Under the pieces are notes generated by a model. It did no database searches. It was not told where the DNA came from and was given only the letters and a program-made list of their open reading frames with translations. Shown piece after piece: positions 45,365-54,536 of a stretch of DNA of 64,000 nucleotides. The stretch comes from Vibrio sp. SS-MA-C1-2. GTDB taxonomy: Bacteria > Pseudomonadota > Gammaproteobacteria > Enterobacterales > Vibrionaceae. The position numbers and the translations under genes are program-made. The DNA lies in NCBI RefSeq assembly GCF_021513135.1, contig NZ_CP090980.1, forward strand, positions 124,001 to 188,000. The letters run 5' to 3'. The number at the start of each line of letters is the position of its first letter. Within the stretch, counting starts at the first letter, position 1.

Positions 45365-46816
45365 TTACTTACACTCAGCAACATAGTACTGTTGTTGCTG
45401 ATCAAAAGTAAAAATCAACTCATTTTTTATGCTCTCTAATTTATCATCCTCATAATGTGAAACGTAAAGCAATTGACTTAAATTTTCTTTAGCGATGAGC
45501 TCTAGAGTATTTTTAACTAAACGTCGTCCTAAATAATCTAAGCCTTGATAAGGTTCATCTAGAATTAATATCGCCGGTTGTTTGACAATCGCTCTGGCAA
45601 TTAAGAGTAACCGTTGCTGTCCATACTCTAACTGCTTAAAGGGTGTTTTAACATATTGATCCATATGAAGGATACTCAACCACTCTTGCGCAATTTGTCG
45701 CTCTTTCTTGCTTGAATGATGGTAGAGACCAATCGAGTCATAAAAACCCGATAAAATCACATCTAACGCACTGCAACTCACACGATATTGTAAATGAAGT
45801 GCCGATGACACCATGCCGATATTTTTCTTTATGTCCCAAATGGTTTCGCCAGAACCCCGTTTATTGCCGAGTATGTGAATATCATTAGAATAACATTGTG
45901 GATGGTCACCAAAGATCAGCCCTAACAAGGTACTTTTTCCACAACCATTTGGCCCCTTGACCTGCCAATGTTCTCCCTTATTGATTCGCCAATTAACACC
46001 AGAAAAAATTGTTTTGTCTGTGTATTCGACTTTCCCCTCTTTAAGCTCAAAGATAGGGTTTTGGAAGGAAACTTGATGTTGATGACGACGTATCAAAGTC
46101 ATCATCTCCTCACTCTGTTGTTTAGATTGCGCTTTAATTTGATTAATTGCAGGGTGTTGTTGCCATGTTTGACTATCCATAACCGAATCAAATTGACCAT
46201 GGTTAAACAAGGCTATCTGTTTAATCCAGTCAGGGATATCTTCTTCGCGATTGAAAACAACGATCATCTGGATTGACTGAGAGAGTGTTTCTAAGTAATC
46301 AGCAAGAGATTGACGATGAGCAATATCTAACCCTGTAAATGGATTGTCTAAAACCAGTAAATCAGGTTTAGCCGCTAATGCTCTTGCTAACATCACACGA
46401 CGTGTTTCCCCGGTAGAAAGTACTCGAAATCCACTGTTAGATAAATATTTAAGATCCAGATCATTAATTAATTGGTTTGTCAGTAACTTATCTTGGCTCT
46501 GTTCGAAAATCAGAGAATAAACCGTCGTGCCATTATCTATCCGATCTAAAAAATCTGTATCATCTTTTGCTAGTTCTTGATCTAACAATCGTTGTTGTTC
46601 AACCAGAGAGACTTGTGCCACTTTGCCTCCTGATAGACTTAATGTTCCTTTATCTATCGTTAATTCTTGGCACAACAGCGCACCCAATGCAGAGCCGATA
46701 TCACCACCTGTCGTGAACACACCCCAAGATTGTCCTGAATGAATCGTCCAGTTTGAAATATTTAATCGGCTCGTAAACGTATTGACCGTTAAATCATTAA
46801 TTAAAACCTGCATCAA
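45365..46816 (-). CDS. modF: ModF-like duplicated ABC ATPase
   Basis: 483 residues with two ABC ATPase domains, aligning by eye with E. coli ModF (490 residues), a molybdate-linked protein. Domain 2 is complete: Walker A GPNGCGKST, GSGETIWDIKKNIGMVSSALH, signature EYGQQRLLLIARA, Walker B ILILDEPYQGLD. Domain 1 is degenerate: the Walker A region reads TTGGDIGSALG with no GKS/T, and Walker B ends LDNPF, Asn in place of the catalytic Glu; its LSTGETRR signature is kept. No membrane domain is present. Its position between two molybdoenzyme modules fits a molybdenum role, but this is inference. Confidence 0.85.
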   Translation of the reverse strand: MMQVLINDLTVNTFTSRLNISNWTIHSGQSWGVFTTGGDIGSALGALLCQELTIDKGTLSLSGGKVAQVSLVEQQRLLDQELAKDDTDFLDRIDNGTTVYSLIFEQSQDKLLTNQLINDLDLKYLSNSGFRVLSTGETRRVMLARALAAKPDLLVLDNPFTGLDIAHRQSLADYLETLSQSIQMIVVFNREEDIPDWIKQIALFNHGQFDSVMDSQTWQQHPAINQIKAQSKQQSEEMMTLIRRHQHQVSFQNPIFELKEGKVEYTDKTIFSGVNWRINKGEHWQVKGPNGCGKSTLLGLIFGDHPQCYSNDIHILGNKRGSGETIWDIKKNIGMVSSALHLQYRVSCSALDVILSGFYDSIGLYHHSSKKERQIAQEWLSILHMDQYVKTPFKQLEYGQQRLLLIARAIVKQPAILILDEPYQGLDYLGRRLVKNTLELIAKENLSQLLYVSHYEDDKLESIKNELIFTFDQQQQYYVAECK

Positions 46817-47116
46817 TGAGTCCTTTACTTTTCATTAAGATAGCTATTTTTATTGCTTTAAAGATAACATTTAAATCCGTATATTTAGAATAACTTAATG
46901 TGATTATATCTATATTACAATAAATTCAACATCAGTAATTAAAAGCAGAAAACTCAGACTCATCTGTACTTGTACCCGACAAGATAACATTAAGTGCGTA
47001 TTGTCATTGAAATCTTCTTGGTCATATTGGGATCAATAAAAGTGATGAATAGGGGAAATGATAGCTGATGAATAAATTATCAAAGTTGATACTACTCATC
47101 AGCATTGATTAATACA

Positions 47117-47142
47117 TATACCCTTCATAGTTGCTAGGTATA
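47117..47142. repeat. Minimal 26-bp remnant of the repeat element
   Basis: TATACCCTTCATA followed by GTTGCTAGGTATA: both outer ends and one TTGCTAGG block joined with everything else missing. It is the only structure I see in the 46817-47153 gap, apart from AT-rich leader of modF. Confidence 0.6.
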
Positions 47143-47153
47143 CGAAGAAAGGG

Positions 47154-47363
47154 CTAATAATATTCTTCACAACCAGGGTGTGATTGCGAGTCTTCTTGAA
47201 TTTCATCAAATGCAACTGTTATTTGACTATTACTGTTATTATCTTTTGACGACTCTTGTTTTGATAGTAATACCATCTCTAACTCATAATCAATGGACAT
47301 AATAGTACCTACCCCTTGATCACATTCTACAACGAGCCCTTTTTTGACATGACTAATATCCAT
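47154..47363 (-). CDS. Small hypothetical protein, SH3-like beta pattern
   Basis: 69 residues from the ATG at 47363 with GGAGG just upstream; a longer frame to 47375 overlaps that site. The N-terminal half (DISHVKKGLVVECDQGVGTIMSIDYELEMVLL) looks like a small beta barrel of the kind found in KOW/SH3-like domains; the C-terminal half is acidic, ending HPGCEEYY. No family recognised. It lies between modF and module 3 on the same strand as both. Confidence 0.55.
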   Translation of the reverse strand: MDISHVKKGLVVECDQGVGTIMSIDYELEMVLLSKQESSKDNNSNSQITVAFDEIQEDSQSHPGCEEYY

Positions 47364-47585
47364 CAAGACCTCCACTAAGAAATATATCTAAAACAATTAT
47401 AGTCAATATTTTTCAAAGCAGATAACTTATTTTATAAAATAATCAGTGTTGATAGATTCGCATTAATACAGGTAAAGAGACGAATCTATCAACACCAATA
47501 TGATTCATCACAACCATATTGGTGTACTTTTACTCATAAGGACTTACTTGACTTATTATTGACGAACAACTTAAATTACTTTAGT

Positions 47586-47664
47586 TATCTCCTTCATATT
47601 TGAAGTTGCTAGGTTGTTTGCTAAGTCTGTTCTCCTACTAGCAACTCCAATTATTTTAGGTATA
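47586..47664 (-). repeat. Inverted-repeat element, short form
   Basis: Minus-orientation short copy: TTTGAAGTTGCTAGGTTG, then CTCCTACTAGCAACTCC and TTTTAGGTATA, without the central block. It lies 22 bases from the module 3 ttrA stop, in the 47376-47686 gap, which otherwise holds no gene. Confidence 0.8.
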
Positions 47665-47686
47665 GTGAAAAAACATCAAGCAGAGA

Positions 47687-50600
47687 TTAACTCACTTTAC
47701 GAATTTTAGCCGGTAATCCCTGACGTGCTGCTGAACCTAGCGTTGCATCGATTAATGGATAACGTCCTTTGCGGCTGGTATCTAAAACCGACAGATCATT
47801 CATGTTGATACCAACTTGAATAAGTGGATTCGCTTTGATCACTTTATCACCAATTTGAACATCACTGGCACCCAGCTCTTTGTGGCCAAACCCATGCTCA
47901 ATCGCTAAACAATCTTCATGTACCCCAGCCACCGCTTCAACTAAAGCAAAACGTGAACCGTTTGGCGTTGAGATCTCAACTTTATCTCCAGTCGTAATCC
48001 CTAACCGTTTTGCAGTCTGTTCATTAATACGTACCGGATTATTACTGTGAACCTGACGTAGGCGGTCAGAGCCAATACTCATTGAGCTCATAGTATGGGA
48101 TTTGTAGCTAGAGATCCGTAACGGAAACTCTTTAAACGCGTCAGTTAATTCCGTGCCATCCGCTAAACGACTTGGCGCATAACTCGGCACGCCACCAAAG
48201 TATTCGCCCGTAATACTATTTTTACGGCTACCAATAGTTGGATTCCAGATCATCATCGGTTTCATCCACATTTTACTTGGATCACCGTTGGGTTTACGAC
48301 CTTCATCGGCATCTTGGAATCGACCACCACGGGCATAAAGATACGCGACTTTTCCTGCCTCTTCTGCCGTTAAGGTCGAAGTCAGTTCAGGAAGAATACG
48401 TTCAACCCCAGACCAATTAAGATCATCACTATCAATGTGGGGAACTGGCTTACCTTTTTGATAAGCAACATTCGCTCCACCATAAAGCGAAAAGTGATAC
48501 GACTTAGTTAAAGGGTAACTCTTACCGTCATGCCCTTTAATTGCATCTTCGCCAAAACCTGGCAGCCCCATTGCACGAGAGATAGCAATAATATAACTCT
48601 CCATACACACTGTATCTTTCTCAGCATTTGGTACCACACGAGGTTTAACCACAGGCCAACGTCCGGTTGAGGTTTTTGTCGGAACATCATGCCAAGCACT
48701 GGTCCACCCCCATGACTCATACGTTAAGGTATCAGGCACAATATAATCTGAGAATGCATTGGTTTCATTAATGAAGGCATCAACACTAATAAACAGCGGC
48801 AACACTTTAGGGTCACGTAATTTATCTTCTAACGCCGTTCTTAAACCCGGCATACCATAGATTGGATTGGTCATATGACTGATCCACGCTTTAACTTTAT
48901 ATGGATAACCATTTAAAGCCGCAGTTAAATGCTCGGTCGTAACTGGTGGCGAAATAGGGAACCATGGCTGTTGAGCTGGGTATGGATTCTCTCCTGCTGC
49001 TTCCTTACGTTTAAATTCTGATGTTTTCTCATACGGGAATTTAGAACGGGAAAGGAAAACCCCGCTTGGCTTCACCATTCCTTTAAATTTCTTTAAGTTA
49101 TAACGCGGGCCGGCACCGAATGCTGGGTATTGACCACCGCTCGCTAATGCACCGCCTTTACTATTAAGATTACCGATAAGGACATTCAACATCATGATCG
49201 ACCAAGCCGTATCAAAACCGTTGGTACTCATTGTGCCACCATGAGAGATCACTGCGGCTTGTTTGCCATGTGAAGTAAACTCCGTAGCTAAACGAATAAT
49301 CTCGTCAACAGGCACAGAACACGCCTCGCTATAATCTTGCAAGCTGTTGGCAAATGCAGAAGCTTTTAGTAATGCCATGCTTGATTTAACCGCCACTTTT
49401 CCTTTTGTTGTCTCTAATTCAGAATCAACAAAGAGTTGCGCTTTTTGACTGTCATTGGCTTTAGTGATGACACCACTTTTCGCATCTAAAACAACAAAAT
49501 CATCACTTGGACTATTTGGCTTACCTGCGATAGGAAGACCAATATCGCTCGCTTTGACTAACTTGCCATATTTAGGGTGTTTTGTATCACTAAACACTAA
49601 ATGGCTAGCATTGTTATGACTGTTATAGCCTGCGGCCTTAGCAGCACCAAAGTTAGGCGCAGTTAAGAAATCGTCAGCATAACGCTCATTTTCAATAATC
49701 CATTGGATCATCGCCATTGCTAATGCTGAATCCGTTGCTGGCTTAATCGGAATCCAACGGTTTTTGGGTGCGCATGGCATATTTGATGTATTCGGTAACA
49801 TCGGAGAAACCACAGCATAAGAAAAGTCTTTACCATTTTCTACACGCGCATTAGCTAATTCACGAGCTGAACGCTTAAATGGATTACCAGACTGTTGTGG
49901 AGATGTTCCAATAAACAGCAGAAACTTACTGTTCGACCAGTCAGGTTTTACATGCGCGTATTTTTTTAGATCATCCATCACCGCACCACTACCGGCACGA
50001 TAACTAAAGCCACAATAAGAACCGTGGTTACCCCAATTACGTGAACCAAAGCTATTAAAAGTAAAGCGTTTAGTGAACACTTCACGACCATCATCACTGG
50101 CATCGGTGACAAGAAGCTGGTTTGACTTTGGTCCATATTCAGGGTTATTAGGATCAAGGCGTGTTTTGGTATCACGGATATCTTTTAATCCTTCCACATG
50201 ACCTTCACCAAATAGATCACCACCATTAACGGTTTCAGAAACTAACTGTTCAAAGCTAATCACTTGCCATTTACCACTACCACGAGGGCCAACACGCTTT
50301 AAACATTCAGTGACACGATGTTTGCTGGTTAAATTCTCAAGCATCGCATTACCACGAGCACAAGCCGTTGAACGACCTTGTAATCCCGCTTCTTGATAGC
50401 CACTTAACGAGACAAATGCATCTTTGATCGGAGTGTCAAACTTTAGCGTACTCCCTTCTGTTCCTGATAATGGATGATAAGGGTTACCGGTGATTCTTAA
50501 GATCTCATCGGTTTCATTATCAATTTTTGCACGGACACCACACTTACTCCAACAGCCCAAACACATGGTGTTCGCTACGCGCTGTTTTTCATTCGCAGTA

Positions 50601-50800
50601 ATGTTGCCATCTTTAAGATCAACTTTATATTCAACATCTAATGCATTGCCGTAGATTGCATTTTTGGTGACTTCACCTGATGTCCCTTTTGTCACGCCAT
50701 TTGCAATATGTTTGATACTATCGCTATAGCCAGCAACAAATAGACCTGCACCACCAGCGGCGGCTGCACCTTTTAAAAAACGTCTTTTATTATTGTCCAT
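47687..50800 (-). CDS. ttrA: Tetrathionate reductase-like catalytic subunit, module 3
   Basis: 1037 residues, strongly related to the module 2 subunit along its length. A twin-arginine signal (NNKRRFLKGAAAAGG), [4Fe-4S] motif CLGCWSKC (Cys80, 83, 87), CARG, GGDLFGEGHVEGLKDI and Mo-ligand context HGSYCGFSYRAG are present, as is FLLFIGTSPQQSGNPFKRSAR. Module 2 and 3 proteins differ in many surface positions and in the C-terminal domain, so they are old paralogs rather than a recent copy. It is last in ttrB-ttrC-ttrA, 14 bases after ttrC. Confidence 0.87.
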   Translation of the reverse strand: MDNNKRRFLKGAAAAGGAGLFVAGYSDSIKHIANGVTKGTSGEVTKNAIYGNALDVEYKVDLKDGNITANEKQRVANTMCLGCWSKCGVRAKIDNETDEILRITGNPYHPLSGTEGSTLKFDTPIKDAFVSLSGYQEAGLQGRSTACARGNAMLENLTSKHRVTECLKRVGPRGSGKWQVISFEQLVSETVNGGDLFGEGHVEGLKDIRDTKTRLDPNNPEYGPKSNQLLVTDASDDGREVFTKRFTFNSFGSRNWGNHGSYCGFSYRAGSGAVMDDLKKYAHVKPDWSNSKFLLFIGTSPQQSGNPFKRSARELANARVENGKDFSYAVVSPMLPNTSNMPCAPKNRWIPIKPATDSALAMAMIQWIIENERYADDFLTAPNFGAAKAAGYNSHNNASHLVFSDTKHPKYGKLVKASDIGLPIAGKPNSPSDDFVVLDAKSGVITKANDSQKAQLFVDSELETTKGKVAVKSSMALLKASAFANSLQDYSEACSVPVDEIIRLATEFTSHGKQAAVISHGGTMSTNGFDTAWSIMMLNVLIGNLNSKGGALASGGQYPAFGAGPRYNLKKFKGMVKPSGVFLSRSKFPYEKTSEFKRKEAAGENPYPAQQPWFPISPPVTTEHLTAALNGYPYKVKAWISHMTNPIYGMPGLRTALEDKLRDPKVLPLFISVDAFINETNAFSDYIVPDTLTYESWGWTSAWHDVPTKTSTGRWPVVKPRVVPNAEKDTVCMESYIIAISRAMGLPGFGEDAIKGHDGKSYPLTKSYHFSLYGGANVAYQKGKPVPHIDSDDLNWSGVERILPELTSTLTAEEAGKVAYLYARGGRFQDADEGRKPNGDPSKMWMKPMMIWNPTIGSRKNSITGEYFGGVPSYAPSRLADGTELTDAFKEFPLRISSYKSHTMSSMSIGSDRLRQVHSNNPVRINEQTAKRLGITTGDKVEISTPNGSRFALVEAVAGVHEDCLAIEHGFGHKELGASDVQIGDKVIKANPLIQVGINMNDLSVLDTSRKGRYPLIDATLGSAARQGLPAKIRKVS

Positions 50801-50814
50801 TTTTTACAGCCTCA

Positions 50815-51888
50815 TTAAATGTTTGAATTTTTGCGAACGAATTCAGAGAAAATTAAGATAATAGCGAACCACAAACCAAATGTTCCTACAATACCGAGTA
50901 TCCCTTCTGGTCCCCAAGAGATATTGTAGATATAGGTTCCTGCACCATATTTAGGCACAGTTTGCGCTTGCATTAAGATTAACCAACGTAAACCCCAGTT
51001 CAAATGAATCGCAATTAACGCTGTGATGATTGAAATAACACCCTGACTTCCAGTACGGAAAAGCAATAGAATATTTAACACAATGACCGTCGATACGACC
51101 CAAAATGCAGAGAGTTGCCATGTTTGACTAAATGAAAACAGAGACTTGGCTTGCTCAATCGAACGGCTGTCCATTAGTGTCCAAATCAAAATCGTCAAAA
51201 TAAATAGAGTTAATGACATACGTATCCCACTTAAGAGAATACGATTGACTTCAACTTCATTACCTTTAAGTACCCGATTTAATATCAGTAACACGCCATA
51301 AGCTGCAACCATTGCGGTGGTTAACATCATAAATGGCAACATTGGAGTATCCCATAATGCTCTTGCCTTCGCTGACATCACTTCCATACCGGTATAGGTT
51401 GCAATCGCCAAACCAAAAATGGTTGAAATTATCGCAATTTTTTTCAGGTATTTATTAGACGACCAGTTACCGACCAATAATAATTGACAAGTTTTTCCAA
51501 CTAAATCACTGTTATTAGCATTGTTCTTTAGTGTAGGGCGGAGTGTCATCCAACCAAATAGGATAATCGCGATATTAAATAACGGCAGAAGATAAGCGCC
51601 ATACCACATCCAAGATGAAGTTCGAGTTTGCATATAGAAATGCCAAGCTCGTGCTGGTTGGTGCAGGTCACCGAGTAGAGAGATAGGACCGACAAGACCC
51701 GCACTGATCATTAATAACCCTGAGAGTAACAAAATTCGTTGACGGTATTTCTCATCCAGGTTTGAAAAAATAGTCATCGTGGCAATAAATCCTGCACTGT
51801 AAGCAAGACCAATCATGAAGAAGTATTGAACCGCCCACGGTAACCATGAGACATCAAAGCTTGGTGTGAATATCTCTTTAATGATCAT
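50815..51888 (-). CDS. ttrC: Tetrathionate reductase-like membrane anchor, module 3
   Basis: 357 residues with nine membrane helices; VSWLPWAVQYFFMIGLAYSAG and LGDLHQPARAWHFYMQTRTSSWMWYG match the module 2 anchor. I chose the ATG at 51888 (GAGGAG upstream), which overlaps the end of ttrB by 11 bases; the alternative at 51912 adds eight residues. Expected role: menaquinol oxidation and anchoring of TtrAB. Confidence 0.85.
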   Translation of the reverse strand: MIIKEIFTPSFDVSWLPWAVQYFFMIGLAYSAGFIATMTIFSNLDEKYRQRILLLSGLLMISAGLVGPISLLGDLHQPARAWHFYMQTRTSSWMWYGAYLLPLFNIAIILFGWMTLRPTLKNNANNSDLVGKTCQLLLVGNWSSNKYLKKIAIISTIFGLAIATYTGMEVMSAKARALWDTPMLPFMMLTTAMVAAYGVLLILNRVLKGNEVEVNRILLSGIRMSLTLFILTILIWTLMDSRSIEQAKSLFSFSQTWQLSAFWVVSTVIVLNILLLFRTGSQGVISIITALIAIHLNWGLRWLILMQAQTVPKYGAGTYIYNISWGPEGILGIVGTFGLWFAIILIFSEFVRKNSNI

Positions 51889-52666
51889 TGTGGATCTCCT
51901 CTCCAGATGCATTCATTAGGCTTCGTACGCCTGGTTCTGCCAATAATTTATCTTGAAACGTTTTAGTCATACCGATATAAAAAACTCGTGGTGCAGTACC
52001 AGCATCAGGTTGCAGCACTTTAATATCACTGTGGTTTTCTTTTAATAGACGGTTAATTTCGCTATTAGGATCGTTAAGATCACCAATCACACGAGCGCCA
52101 CCCACACACGTTTCAACACAAGCAGGCAAAAGACCCGCATCTAATCGATGAGCACAGAACGTACATTTATCCGCCGTATTGGTTTCATGATTGATAAAAC
52201 GTGCTTCATAAGGACAAGCTTGAACACAATAACCACAACCAACACACCATTCGTTATTTACAACCACAATGCCATCATCACGTTGATAGGTTGCACCTGT
52301 AGGACATACCGGTAAACACGCTGGCGTTTCACAATGGTTACATAGACGAGGCATCATAAAGAAAGCAGCAGGCGCATCAAGGTTATCGTTATCTGAAACT
52401 TCATACTGATTAACCGTAGTACGGAATTGCCCTAGAGGCGGTTGATTCTCGATAGTGCAAGCGACAGTACAAGCCTGACAGCCAACACAACGGCGAAGAT
52501 CGATCACCATTGAGTAACGTTTACTTGAATCACCCTTTTTTGCAATGTCATTATATTCCGTGACTTTCTGTTTGGAGAGTGTGCTTGCCCCAGCGATCGG
52601 GATTAAGGCGGCACCTGCACTGAGCGTGCCTATTGTACCTAGTAGCTTTCTTTTGGTGATATCCAT
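51878..52666 (-). CDS. ttrB: Tetrathionate reductase-like ferredoxin subunit, module 3
   Basis: 262 residues with four [4Fe-4S] motifs (CVGCQACTVAC, CNHCETPACLPVCP, CVGCGYCVQACP, CTFC...CVETCVGG). The signal (MDITKRKLLGTIGTLSAGAALIP) again has KR instead of RR, like Salmonella TtrB and the module 2 protein. It opens module 3; an FNR-like site lies about 150 bases upstream. Confidence 0.87.
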   Translation of the reverse strand: MDITKRKLLGTIGTLSAGAALIPIAGASTLSKQKVTEYNDIAKKGDSSKRYSMVIDLRRCVGCQACTVACTIENQPPLGQFRTTVNQYEVSDNDNLDAPAAFFMMPRLCNHCETPACLPVCPTGATYQRDDGIVVVNNEWCVGCGYCVQACPYEARFINHETNTADKCTFCAHRLDAGLLPACVETCVGGARVIGDLNDPNSEINRLLKENHSDIKVLQPDAGTAPRVFYIGMTKTFQDKLLAEPGVRSLMNASGEEIHNDH

Positions 52667-52813
52667 CGGTTAACTCACTTTTGATTCTGCAACGTAGCTT
52701 GTGCATCGTAATTGAATGAACTTAGTCTTAATGCGTTCAATTAACTCATTGGAGGTATTCTAACCAGCAGTAAAAGTTACTCAATTGTGGGTTTCCACAT
52801 ACGGAAGGAAAAC

Positions 52814-52827
52814 TTGTTTTAGATCAA
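52814..52827. promoter_or_regulatory. FNR-like site upstream of module 3
   Basis: TTGTTTTAGATCAA agrees with TTGAT-N4-ATCAA at nine of ten positions. It lies 148 bases before the ttrB start, in the 52667-53057 gap, which otherwise holds the VOC gene terminator. Confidence 0.55.
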
Positions 52828-52976
52828 TTTTTACATTGATAGAGAAAATATGACTTGATAGCTAAAAATAATTGAAAATAACTAACATCTTAAATTATCA
52901 GTGAAAATAAGAAGCTAAAAATTAGAAGAAAAATAGAGGATATAAATATGTAGATTATCGGGAGAGACATTGTGAT

Positions 52977-53019
52977 AATAAAAAACCGTTACCTCATTAT
53001 TAAATTGGAGGTAACGGTT
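52977..53019 (-). terminator. Terminator of the VOC-family gene
   Basis: Perfect 13-bp arms (AAACCGTTACCTC and complement) followed on minus by TTTTTTATT, 39 bases after the VOC gene stop. Confidence 0.92.
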
Positions 53020-53057
53020 TAATTTATTATGCTAGATAAAATAGAGGTATTTTATGA

Positions 53058-53543
53058 TTATGAATAATCAGATGCATAAGTCTCAGCATATGGGTGAGAG
53101 TATAACTCAAATAGGTTACCAAACGGGTCTTCTAGGTAAACCATTTTTGCAGGCTTATTATCATCTTCTGGATGGTAACGCATAATATCCATACGAACTT
53201 TACCACCATATTGTTCAGTACGAGCAATCGCGCCTTCAAAGTCATCAGTTTGTAGACAGAAATGGAATAAACCGATACGTGAAAAGTCTACGTTATGGCG
53301 ATCTTGATGATCTTTCATCTCAAAAAGTTCAAAACCAATTCCATCGGTTGTTAATAGATGAGCGATATTAAAACCTTTAAATCCTTCACCAAAAACAGCA
53401 ATACACATACGACCAATCGCAGTTTCACGCTCTTCTGTCACTGGCGTATTATCCATAACAACCGATAAACCTAATGCTTTAGTATAAAACTCAACAGCTT
53501 TAACCATATCTGGAACCATGATTCCAATGTGATTCATTTTCAT
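53058..53543 (-). CDS. VOC (glyoxalase) family protein
   Basis: 161 residues with the paired beta-alpha-beta-beta-beta pattern: MNHIGIMVPDMVKAVEFYTK at the N-terminus and LFHFCLQTDDFEGAIART with VYLEDPFGNLFELYSH at the C-terminus. Candidate metal ligands are His5, Glu (GFELFEM), His (LFHFCL) and Glu (FELYSH). Substrate unknown; the family includes glyoxalases and dioxygenases. GAGAAG precedes the ATG. Confidence 0.85.
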   Translation of the reverse strand: MKMNHIGIMVPDMVKAVEFYTKALGLSVVMDNTPVTEERETAIGRMCIAVFGEGFKGFNIAHLLTTDGIGFELFEMKDHQDRHNVDFSRIGLFHFCLQTDDFEGAIARTEQYGGKVRMDIMRYHPEDDNKPAKMVYLEDPFGNLFELYSHPYAETYASDYS

Positions 53544-53772
53544 AATACTTCTCTTTATTTATAAGTAACGGATAAGTAGATACCTAAACTTGATGAAAGA
53601 AGTATAGTCAGTGATAAAAATAAAGAGAAATAATAATACATGATGCTAATGATAACAAAAAATTATCAATATAAATTGATAATTATAATCAGGTGTTATC
53701 TTTTATTTTTAAAATTCTTGGCTATTATATTTAATACGTGTCTATTGATTAAACTGAATAAAGAATATAACG

Positions 53773-54432
53773 ATGAATAATCAGATTCTAACCGACCTTA
53801 ACCATCGCTACACCACGAAACATTATGATGATAGTAAAAAGATCCCAATTGAAATAATTGAAATAATTAAAGAAGCAATTCGACTTTCAGCCTCTTCAAT
53901 CAATTGCCAACCATGGAAATTTATTTTGTTAGGGAGTGAAGAAGCTAAAGCGCGTTTTAGCTCTACATTTGCGAATAAATTTCAGTTTAACCAACGTCAT
54001 GCGACAGAAGCTTCTCATATTATCTTATTTGCTTACGATCCTTTATTTACAAAAGAAAAATATAAGCATCGTGCTGATATAGAAGTCAGCTCAGGCCATT
54101 TGCCAGCAGAAAGGTATGATGGGTTTATCGAAGGTGCATACAGCTTTGCAGAGTTAAATACTGATGAAAAAGGCTTTAACGGTCATTGGACTAAAGCTCA
54201 AACTTATTTAGCGTTAGGAAATACATTGCACGTACTTGCTAGATTAAATATTGATTCTACCCCAATGGAAGGTGTCGATAGCGAATTAATTTCAAAAGAG
54301 TTTGAGAAGGAATTAGATGGGCATGTTTGTGAAGTTGCATTAGCAATGGGTTATCACAAAGATAAAGAGGATTATAACTTCGGACTACCGAAAGCCCGTC
54401 TTCCAATGTCTGATGTGCTTGTTGAGCTTTAA
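53773..54432 (+). CDS. Nitroreductase family protein, NfsB-like
   Basis: 219 residues of the FMN-dependent nitroreductase family: HRYTTKHYDD, LSASSINCQPWKFILLG near the N-terminus, AQTYLALGNTLHVLARLNIDSTPMEG and ending LPMSDVLVEL. NfsB-type enzymes reduce quinones and nitroaromatics with NAD(P)H. The gene is divergent from the VOC gene and followed by a terminator. Confidence 0.9.
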   Translation: MNNQILTDLNHRYTTKHYDDSKKIPIEIIEIIKEAIRLSASSINCQPWKFILLGSEEAKARFSSTFANKFQFNQRHATEASHIILFAYDPLFTKEKYKHRADIEVSSGHLPAERYDGFIEGAYSFAELNTDEKGFNGHWTKAQTYLALGNTLHVLARLNIDSTPMEGVDSELISKEFEKELDGHVCEVALAMGYHKDKEDYNFGLPKARLPMSDVLVEL

Positions 54433-54458
54433 ATAAAAAGTCAGCAACAAAGATTAAC

Positions 54459-54500
54459 CACCCTCTTGATTATCTTTTATATATCAAGAGGGTGTTTTTT
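54459..54500 (+). terminator. Terminator of the nitroreductase gene
   Basis: Perfect 12-bp arms CACCCTCTTGAT and ATCAAGAGGGTG followed by TTTTTT. Confidence 0.94.
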
Positions 54501-54536
54501 CAATGTTTTTGCGTTATTAACAATTAATTTAAACCG

